A stretch of 52,303 nt of DNA from positions 1 to 52,303 of the IMG/VR virus record IMGVR_UViG_3300025312_000635; one strand, 5' to 3'. Below the pieces are notes generated by a model, which did no database searches, was not told the DNA's origin, and worked only from the letters and a program-made list of their open reading frames with translations. Below are positions 33,391-40,331 of this stretch, one piece after another. The number at the start of each line of letters is the position of its first letter. The first letter of the stretch is position 1. The position numbers and the translations under genes are program-made. This DNA is from a virus.

Positions 33391-35079
33391 ATGGCAATCA
33401 CGGGGTATAAGAGTGAAGGTGTTCCAGCATCTAGAATTGATCTGGCTGCGTTTCAAGCATGGGCAGATTGGTGTATTGATATTTCAGAGGGAGCAGCACC
33501 TACTCCAATTCCTTTAGAATCTCATATTTATTTTGATACTGCATTCTCTCTTCGTAAAGCATTGGATATGGTTTCCTTGAATGGAAGGGGGACTATCGTT
33601 CAATTAGGTTCCAAGTTTACGGTGATTATTGATAAAGTAGAAGAAATAGCTGTTCAGAGATTTTTATTTACTATGGGAAATATCAAAAAAGATTCTTTTG
33701 CGGAAGAATTTTTACCGATGGGCGATAGGGCAAATGCTGTAGCTATAACTTATTTTGATAGAGAAATGGATTATATTCGTCAAACAGTAGAAGTTTATTC
33801 CGACGATTTTGATACTTCTGATAAAGAAATTAATAAAACGTCAATAATTCTTTATGGTTGTACGAGCAGATACCAAGCAACAGACCATGGTTCATTTTTA
33901 ATAAAGTGTAACCGTTATGTCACGGTGACAGTCTCTTTCGATGCAGATGTAGATGCCATCGCTTGTCGTCCAGGGGATATAATAGATGTTGCTCATGACG
34001 TTCCCAATTGGGGTCAAAGTGGTAGGGTAGTATCCGCCACTGTAAATACAATTACTCTGGATAAAGAAGTAGCAATTGATTCTTCTTTTCAATATATGGT
34101 AGGTATAAAACATATTGACGATGATTCTAGAGAAGAGATTGAAGTTGATGCTGCTACGATGGGAACAGGAAATTACTCTGTATTACAAATTCTAACAAAT
34201 TGGGTCAAAACCCCCGCATCTAACGCTTTATATTATTTTGGGAAAATTGATCAATTAACTAAGGCTGTTAGAATATTGAGGATTTCTAGATCATCTGATC
34301 AACGTAGGAAACTTTCTGGAGTAGAATACGTCCCAGAGGTTTATACAAGATCAGGATCTGTAGTTACTCCTGTTCTTCCGGCAGCGCAATCTCAAGCATG
34401 TGTTGGATTGTCTGCTACAGAAATATGGAGTGGAGGAACAATTTCTTCAGTTTCTCTTTTATGGAGAGGTTTCGCATTAACTTGGTATGTATATAGAAGT
34501 AGTGGCGTTTCTTGGATTTTATTAGGAACTACCAATGGATTGAATTACACCGACTCTGGTTTATCTTATGGTATGAATTACACTTTCTCCGTTTCTCCTA
34601 CGGCGAATCCAAATGATGCTAATGCAGATCAAGTAACCGTAAATGTTTCTGGAGCTAACGTAAAAATTGAAGTTGTAGATTCCATAGGAATGGTAGATGG
34701 TACTATTAAAGTTCAGAATTATAATAGAAGAATAATGGAATTACTGGAAGCTGACGATTATGGGAAGGGGGGTACGCATAAGAGGAGACTTTCAGAATCT
34801 ATAGGAATTACTGATGCTATTATTAAAGTTCAGAATTATAATAGAAGAATTTCTGAATCCCCTGGTGTATTGGATTCCTCAGTATCTGGATTCGTTCTAT
34901 TTATCGTTACTAGTGATATAGCAGGAGTAACGGATTCGCTAGCAATTAAAATAATACAAGGTAGAATAATAAGTGAATCATTGGGTATACCAGATTCCTT
35001 GGTTTCTGGGCTGGTTCCGTCTACTGTCGTAGGAGATTCTATAGGAGTATCAGATTCTTTAGCAATCGTAATAATTTAG
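33391..35079 (+). CDS. C-terminal half of the gpJ-like tail tip protein, with fibre repeats
   Basis: 562 residues. It begins inside a region that is continuous in normal J proteins (GVPASRIDLAAFQAWADWC), includes the J domain III/IV region (CRPGDIIDVAHDVPNW) and an FN3-like domain at about 330-425. The last 135 residues are seven 20-residue repeats (SESIGITD-type) of the kind that make up the separate fibre at 35186-38617. The reading frame is the same as that of the upstream half, separated by a TAG, a TAA and a 36-nt gap. AAGGCGGG upstream of the ATG could support independent initiation. Confidence 0.8.
   Translation: MAITGYKSEGVPASRIDLAAFQAWADWCIDISEGAAPTPIPLESHIYFDTAFSLRKALDMVSLNGRGTIVQLGSKFTVIIDKVEEIAVQRFLFTMGNIKKDSFAEEFLPMGDRANAVAITYFDREMDYIRQTVEVYSDDFDTSDKEINKTSIILYGCTSRYQATDHGSFLIKCNRYVTVTVSFDADVDAIACRPGDIIDVAHDVPNWGQSGRVVSATVNTITLDKEVAIDSSFQYMVGIKHIDDDSREEIEVDAATMGTGNYSVLQILTNWVKTPASNALYYFGKIDQLTKAVRILRISRSSDQRRKLSGVEYVPEVYTRSGSVVTPVLPAAQSQACVGLSATEIWSGGTISSVSLLWRGFALTWYVYRSSGVSWILLGTTNGLNYTDSGLSYGMNYTFSVSPTANPNDANADQVTVNVSGANVKIEVVDSIGMVDGTIKVQNYNRRIMELLEADDYGKGGTHKRRLSESIGITDAIIKVQNYNRRISESPGVLDSSVSGFVLFIVTSDIAGVTDSLAIKIIQGRIISESLGIPDSLVSGLVPSTVVGDSIGVSDSLAIVII
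34668..35079 (+). repeat. Seven 20-residue repeats at the end of the J-like protein
   Basis: The units share the core [S/D]-x-x-G-[I/V/L]-x-D-[S/x], for example VVDSIGMVDGTIK, LSESIGITDAIIK and ISESLGIPDSLVS. The same unit builds the fibre gene downstream. Their presence at the end of J suggests that J and the fibre share a structural element, perhaps co-assembling or derived from one another. Confidence 0.8.
34704..34850 (+). repeat. 30-bp perfect direct repeat inside the J-like gene
   Basis: The 30 bases at 34704-34733 recur identically at 34821-34850 (both begin TATTAAAGTTCAG and end AGAAGAAT). They encode the same KVQNYNRR segment in repeats 1 and 3 of the C-terminal array, 117 bp (39 codons) apart. 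Identity at the DNA level amid otherwise diverged repeats indicates a recent duplication or conversion. Confidence 0.85.
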
Positions 35080-35185
35080 GATAGAAATATTAGTGATCTC
35101 TTGTTGCTGAAGAATAAATTTCAGTGATGACCCCGGAGGTTTCTATGACCCTGTCCCTTAATGCCGCCCGTGGGGGGTAAGGTAG

Positions 35186-38100
35186 ATGGCTACCGAGCGT
35201 ATCTATCCTGCAAGTGATGTAACAACCAACTGGAATGGATGGTCTGCCCCTCCGCATTGGTCGCGTGTAGACGATGCTTATGGATCGGAAACGGAGGCGG
35301 ATGGAGGGCTTGCCGGGGACAACAACTCCGTAGAAGAATTCACCATGGCGAATGTATCCGTCATGGGGGCATCAGATACCGCAACCGGGATAGGTATTTA
35401 TATATGGTCGAAAAGCGAAAGCAGCACAGAGTCGATAGATGTTCAATATTCCATCGACAACGGGTCTAACTGGTCCTCCGTTGTAAACGTAGTAGTTAAT
35501 CAAACGAGTTACGCCTATGGAATAGCGTCGTGGTCCGGCCTGTCTCTGACTCAATCGCAGATCAACGCGATGAACATACGGCTTACATGCCCGAATGAGA
35601 ATGTCGATTGGGTCTATACCTCCGCAGTTTCGGTTCTGGTGACTTATACGGCGGGCGGAACTAATTTTACCAGAGAATTAGCAAATAGTTTGGGGATCTC
35701 TGATGTTCTATATAGACAGTTAGTACGGAGATATGAAAATATAGAATCCATCGGAGTTCCAGACTCTATCCTTTGTTCCCTGTCCTTTATTCGTCCGATT
35801 GGGGATAGTTTTGGATTAGTAGACTCCAGAGATATTGTAAAGTCAATGATTCGTAGGCCCACGGAAGTGTTGGAATTGGGAGATTACGAAAGAATTATTA
35901 GACAAATAGTCAGATACATATCTGATAGTGAGAATATCTCAGATTCTTCTATTCTTGTTCATCTTATCAATCGTTATCTTTCTGATTCATTAGGTTTGGC
36001 AGATTCTAATAATCGTTATATCACCCTTCGTAAATATCTTACTGATACTGTTGGAATAACGGATGCTGAAATAGTTATTAATTCCATCGTTCGTTATCTT
36101 TCTGATATTTTGGGATTATCTGATATACAAAGTAAAATGATTGGCAAGATAGTTGCAGAATCAACTGGTATTATGGATACTTTGAGTAAGATTGGTAATA
36201 TGGTTAGAGTTCTATCTGAATCAGAGGGAATGACAGATTCAATAAACCGTATTCTTCAGAAAGTTGCCCAACTATCTGATTCTATTGGAATAGTAGATTA
36301 TCAATTAATAATTAAATCCCTATCTCGAATTATTTCTGAAAATGAAGAAATAGGCGATTCTTCCCTTCGGTATTTAAACATGATTCGTGACTCTTTTGAT
36401 TCTATGGGGATTTCCGATCATTCTATTACAGTAATTGCATTAATTAGGACCCTATCAGAATCTTTGGGAATAACTGATTCAGAAGTTTGGGCACTCCTTC
36501 GTAGTAGGGTTATTTCTGATACCACTAGTGCATTTGATTTTCAAGCAAAAACTATTGGTAAGGTTCTTTCAGATATTTTGGGGGTTTCTGATTCTATAGC
36601 AAGGGCCTCTTTAGCAAGCAGATATATTTCAGATATTCTTGGATTATCTGATGTTGTTTCTAGGATATTGGTAAAACGGCTGACTCAACCAGATGTTATT
36701 GGGTTAGTAGATGTATTTTATGAAACAGAAATAAATCTATTTGTTGCAATAGTGGCAGAGGCGATTGGTATTACTGACGCCCAAGTTAAATCCTCTACTT
36801 TGGGAAGAATAGTTTCTGATGCTTTTAATCTTTATGATGTATCTTTCCGAACGGTTTTGTATAGTCGTGCTTTCTTGGAAATAGAGGGAATTAGTGATTA
36901 TAGCTCTAGATTAATGGAGGCGGTGCGTTATTTATCTGATTCTGGAGGAACGTCTGATTATTTGAATAGAGTAATGGGGCACATTCGGTTGGAGTCTGAT
37001 TCTATAGCAATGACAGATAATTTAACACATATTAAGTCCCTTTTAAAAAATATATCTGATTCTATTGGACTTACTGATTCCCAATCAAATATTATTCATT
37101 TGGTCCGTGCGGTTTATGATTCTTTGACTATAAACGATACGTTGGATCGTCATATATCTTTTGTTCGTTCCTATTCAGAATCGATTGAAATTTTAGACAT
37201 TTTCTATGGTATAGAAGTTAATTTGCTAGTTTCTGAAATTTCAGATGTTATTGGATTAGTAGACGATAAATCTCAAGCCTTCATTAAAACTATATTGATT
37301 AGTAATTTATTAGGAATTTCTGATTCTAACATTAAATCTTTTTTAAAACAAATTTCCGATACAATGGGATTGTCAGATACCATTCAACGTCATTTGACGA
37401 TTCAACGAATTCTTTTTGATACTGAGGGTCTTTCGGATACTCTGATCAAATCAATTGCTAAGACTCTATCGGAAGCATTGGGAATAATTGATTCGACTGT
37501 TCGTTATCGTACTCTTCAGAAAATTCTTTCTGAATCTCTGGATTTGTCAGATTCTCAGTATAGGATAATTGTAAAAATATTTTCCTTATATGAAAATTTA
37601 GGGTTGACAGATGCAAGAGTAAAATTATTGGCTAAGACGATTGGGGAATCCTTAAATTTAAATGATTACCAGTTACGATCCTTAAGTTTCATTAGAGCTA
37701 TGATGGAAGGATTAGAATTATCCGATTCCTATGTAAGAGCATTGAAGGTAAAAAGAGAGTCATTGGAAGAAGTTGGTCTTGTAGATATAAATATTCAATA
37801 TCTTGCATTAATTGTATCTAGAATTCTGTCTGAGCCTGTTGGAATTACGGATTCCTACCAAGCCATATTTTATGTTGCTAGGATCATAGCCGAATCCTTA
37901 GATTTGTCTGACGAGCAACTTAGGATTTTGGATGTTAACAGAATAGTATCAGAATCTTTATCTTTTGTAGACATAGCTCCTAGAACGGTTAATTTGACTA
38001 GAATGTCCGTAGACTCTGTTGCCTTAGCCGATTCTCTATTATCTTTGGTTATGAAATTACGTTATTTATCAGAATCCTTCGAATTGACGGATTCTCAATA

Positions 38101-38617
38101 TTATCAGTTGGAAATGATAAGGGAATTGGCAGAAACGGAGGGGATTTCTGATTTCCTTCTTAGATCTATTTCTGTTAATAGATTTGTGGCAGATTCTACT
38201 GGAGTTACAGATAGTTTGAGAAGAGTTCTTGAAATACTTCGTAGTCAAACGGATTCTGTTGGAATTACGGATACTGCGGAGTGGAAAAAGATTCTTGTTT
38301 TGATATTAACGGAATCTATTTCTCTAAATGATTCTGAATTTAGAACGATGCTTTATTGGATTCATCAGTATGACGTAGTAGGACTCGCTGATGGTCAATT
38401 CCGGTCAGTTAGTTATCAAAGATTTTTATCTGATTTGCTTAATGTACTAGATAGGTTAGGATTAGACCAAGTAATAGCAAAAATAATTCGTGAAAAGTTG
38501 TATGTTTCACTTGCAGTTTATAAACGGTTCTTGATGGAGATTGATGCTCTTAATCCCCAAGTAAGTATAAACGTTCAGGATAGGAGAGTTGAATTAAATA
38601 TCCTCAGAATGAAGTAA
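35186..38617 (+). CDS. Tail fibre protein of about 47 tandem 20-residue repeats
   Basis: 1143 residues. Residues 1-160 form a non-repeated, beta-rich domain (YPASDVTTNWNGWS, GIGIYIWSKSES, VDWVYTSAVSVLVTYTAG) that resembles jelly-roll domains of phage fibres. Residues 164-1100 are about 47 copies of a 20-residue unit with consensus near LSDSLGLTDSxxRxxxxxRy. The last 42 residues (REKLYVSLAVYKRF onwards) are unique. The first 470 bp are clearly more GC-rich than the repeats, so the gene looks mosaic. Role in host binding is inferred from position after J; the repeat family is not one I recognise. Confidence 0.8.
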   Translation: MATERIYPASDVTTNWNGWSAPPHWSRVDDAYGSETEADGGLAGDNNSVEEFTMANVSVMGASDTATGIGIYIWSKSESSTESIDVQYSIDNGSNWSSVVNVVVNQTSYAYGIASWSGLSLTQSQINAMNIRLTCPNENVDWVYTSAVSVLVTYTAGGTNFTRELANSLGISDVLYRQLVRRYENIESIGVPDSILCSLSFIRPIGDSFGLVDSRDIVKSMIRRPTEVLELGDYERIIRQIVRYISDSENISDSSILVHLINRYLSDSLGLADSNNRYITLRKYLTDTVGITDAEIVINSIVRYLSDILGLSDIQSKMIGKIVAESTGIMDTLSKIGNMVRVLSESEGMTDSINRILQKVAQLSDSIGIVDYQLIIKSLSRIISENEEIGDSSLRYLNMIRDSFDSMGISDHSITVIALIRTLSESLGITDSEVWALLRSRVISDTTSAFDFQAKTIGKVLSDILGVSDSIARASLASRYISDILGLSDVVSRILVKRLTQPDVIGLVDVFYETEINLFVAIVAEAIGITDAQVKSSTLGRIVSDAFNLYDVSFRTVLYSRAFLEIEGISDYSSRLMEAVRYLSDSGGTSDYLNRVMGHIRLESDSIAMTDNLTHIKSLLKNISDSIGLTDSQSNIIHLVRAVYDSLTINDTLDRHISFVRSYSESIEILDIFYGIEVNLLVSEISDVIGLVDDKSQAFIKTILISNLLGISDSNIKSFLKQISDTMGLSDTIQRHLTIQRILFDTEGLSDTLIKSIAKTLSEALGIIDSTVRYRTLQKILSESLDLSDSQYRIIVKIFSLYENLGLTDARVKLLAKTIGESLNLNDYQLRSLSFIRAMMEGLELSDSYVRALKVKRESLEEVGLVDINIQYLALIVSRILSEPVGITDSYQAIFYVARIIAESLDLSDEQLRILDVNRIVSESLSFVDIAPRTVNLTRMSVDSVALADSLLSLVMKLRYLSESFELTDSQYYQLEMIRELAETEGISDFLLRSISVNRFVADSTGVTDSLRRVLEILRSQTDSVGITDTAEWKKILVLILTESISLNDSEFRTMLYWIHQYDVVGLADGQFRSVSYQRFLSDLLNVLDRLGLDQVIAKIIREKLYVSLAVYKRFLMEIDALNPQVSINVQDRRVELNILRMK
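35675..38485 (+). repeat. Array of about 47 degenerate 60-bp (20-codon) repeats
   Basis: Counting SDS-x-G-[LI]-x-D cores from ELANSLGISD to LSDLLNVLD gives 46-47 units of 18-22 residues. Units are diverged in DNA sequence, but phrases such as TATCTTTCTGAT and TCTGATTC recur. Each unit has an acidic/serine turn and an amphipathic stretch ending in Arg or Lys, which would suit a solenoid or an intertwined trimeric shaft. Confidence 0.85.
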
Positions 38618-38627
38618 GGAGGGAAAT

Positions 38628-38915
38628 ATGAGCATAAAAGAGTTTACAAATGGGGATACAGTTTGGCTTCAAGCTACCTTTAGAACAAACTCAAAAGTTT
38701 TATTTGATCCTACTTCTACTTGGGGAAATATTTGGGATTCCTCCTCTAATCATATAGGTATATCTGCTTTCACCAAAAGTGTCACAGGAGTTTACGTTTA
38801 TGGTTGGCAAACAGATCCTAGCAGTCATGCCAATGGGGATGTTGTATTTGATGCTTACGGATATTACGGAGGGAAGATATATGTCCATCGTGGAACCCTT
38901 TTCCGTTTGGTGTAA
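38628..38915 (+). CDS. Small beta-rich tail/fibre-associated protein
   Basis: 95 residues behind AAGGAGGG, starting SIKEFTNGDTVWLQATF. It is made almost entirely of beta strands rich in Tyr, Trp, Asn and Ser (GVYVYGWQTDPSSHANGD). Lies between the fibre and another putative virion protein; a fibre or baseplate accessory is likely, but no family is recognised. Confidence 0.7.
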   Translation: MSIKEFTNGDTVWLQATFRTNSKVLFDPTSTWGNIWDSSSNHIGISAFTKSVTGVYVYGWQTDPSSHANGDVVFDAYGYYGGKIYVHRGTLFRLV

Positions 38916-39016
38916 TTTTTCATAGAAAGGGAGAACCATAAACGATATAATAAAAAGGATTCTAACTGGGAACCAAAATGTTCCGAACACCCCATGTAGA
39001 GAAGGAGGAAGGGAAA

Positions 39017-39568
39017 ATGAATGAGCAATTAAGAAGGGATTTAGATGCAAAACTGGCGGCGTTTCTCAAAGAAACTGAAGGAGATCTTCCCATTGAGAAA
39101 ATGGGAATTCTCGGGTGTGTTCGTCACCGTTTGTATGGCCCTGATGGTACACTGAAGCAGGAAGGTCATAAGTTTAACCTAGTAAACTCTATTGGGGATA
39201 AGTATCTCTCTGTCTATTTGTCGGGGGCAGGGGTGTTGCCGGGATCTATGTGGGCAGAGCTTGGTGTTAATACCACCGCTCCGGTGAAGGCTGGAACTGG
39301 TTTGGGGACTTTAATTGCTACTTCGTCCCTAGCAACTTCCGCTTCCTATCCGCAGAATGTCAACTCATTCGGTACGGGTTCCGGTGAGTGGACAATTTGG
39401 CGGTTCTCTTGGGGCGCGGGCGTAGCAACCAACGGGTCTATCGGAGAAGTGGGAATGCGGACTCAGGCTGGTTCCTTTGTAGCCCATGCGTTGGTGGCTC
39501 CGAACGTGAACAAGGCTGCTGGCGATACGCTGCAGATCGACTGGGGCTGGAAATTTTTAGGGGCATAA
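39017..39568 (+). CDS. Putative tail fibre/virion structural protein
   Basis: 183 residues from the ATG at 39017, preceded by GGAGGAAGGG. KFNLVNSIGDKYLSVYLSG, MWAELGVNTTAPVKAGTGLG, TIWRFSWGAG...SIGEVGMRTQAG and DTLQIDWGWKF follow a layout common in phage virion proteins (a short leader, then a beta sandwich that ends in an alternating strand). Codons are more GC-rich than in the fibre gene, like capsid and tail tube, consistent with a structural protein made in quantity. Confidence 0.7.
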   Translation: MNEQLRRDLDAKLAAFLKETEGDLPIEKMGILGCVRHRLYGPDGTLKQEGHKFNLVNSIGDKYLSVYLSGAGVLPGSMWAELGVNTTAPVKAGTGLGTLIATSSLATSASYPQNVNSFGTGSGEWTIWRFSWGAGVATNGSIGEVGMRTQAGSFVAHALVAPNVNKAAGDTLQIDWGWKFLGA

Positions 39569-39623
39569 TACCCAATAGAATCAGGTACTTAGGCGTGCTA
39601 CAAAGTTCTTTCCTTCTTGTTCA

Positions 39624-39653
39624 TGGGGCATCTCCGAAAGGGGGTGCCTCATG
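39624..39653 (+). promoter_or_regulatory. Hairpin with GAAA tetraloop masking the HNH start
   Basis: TGGGGCATCTCC (39624-39635) pairs with GGGGGTGCCTCA (39640-39651) around a GAAA loop: 12 pairs including three G-U. The 3' arm contains the Shine-Dalgarno-like GGGGG and its last base is the A of the ATG at 39651. Folding would hide the ribosome binding site of the HNH gene. Alternatively it is a terminator after the virion gene, but no U-tract follows. Confidence 0.6.
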
Positions 39654-40331
39654 ATTCTTGTTCCCCCTAGAACAACCGATATGACTGGGACCCAATTCTT
39701 TCGTTTGACTGTATTAGGTCTTTCTAGAATTGATAAAGACAAACGGGGGACTACTTCTTTTTGGGAATGCCTCTGCGAATGCGGAAATTATCATATTGTT
39801 GCTAAAGATAAACTCAAACTAACAAAAAGTTGTGGATGTTTGAAAAGGGAGATTATCAAAGCCGGGGCAAATTTCAAACATGGTTTTTGTAAGGATGGTC
39901 AGATAACTCCGGAATATAGTTGTTGGTCAGGAATGAAGGATCGTTGCTATTGTGAAACCAATCGCAAGTATCCTCGTTACGGTGGAAGAGGAATTACCAT
40001 TTGCGATGAATGGAGATATAATTTTGAGGCTTTTCTTGCATATATGGGACCCTGTAATGGGAAAATAATTGATAGAATTGAAGCAGACGGTAACTATGAA
40101 CCGGGTAATTGCCGTTGGGTAACTCCTGCAATATCCAATAGAAATTATTCAACTAGAAATCGTAATTATACCCATAATGGCGAAACAAAGTGTTTGAAGG
40201 ATTGGGCAGCTCATTTTGGCATAAACTATGCTACCCTCTGGCAACGAATTAAAGATGGCCTAAGTTTTGAGGAAGCCATAGCCCATCGCCTTAGAGAAAA
40301 AATTGTCGTTAGTCAGGTTATTTCTATTTAA
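39651..40331 (+). CDS. HNH homing endonuclease
   Basis: 226 residues. A Cys cluster at 44-63 (WECLCECGN...KSCGC) precedes the HNH core GKIIDRIEADGNYEPGNCRWVT at about 136-158, the usual pattern of phage HNH endonucleases with a DRID-type motif. The C-terminal AAHFGINYATLWQRIKDG is a HTH-like DNA-binding segment. It is the last plus-strand gene of the late operon; its TAA overlaps the stop codon of the convergent minus-strand gene at 40328-40331, leaving no room for a terminator. Confidence 0.9.
   Translation: MILVPPRTTDMTGTQFFRLTVLGLSRIDKDKRGTTSFWECLCECGNYHIVAKDKLKLTKSCGCLKREIIKAGANFKHGFCKDGQITPEYSCWSGMKDRCYCETNRKYPRYGGRGITICDEWRYNFEAFLAYMGPCNGKIIDRIEADGNYEPGNCRWVTPAISNRNYSTRNRNYTHNGETKCLKDWAAHFGINYATLWQRIKDGLSFEEAIAHRLREKIVVSQVISI

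Noticed and set aside
35147-35182. 11-codon ORF behind a good ribosome binding site
   Set aside because: Too short to support as a gene; may be a leftover at a recombination joint ahead of the fibre gene.
35675-38485. CRISPR array
   Set aside because: The periodicity is in codons (about 60 bp) without conserved DNA repeats or spacers; it lies inside one long reading frame.
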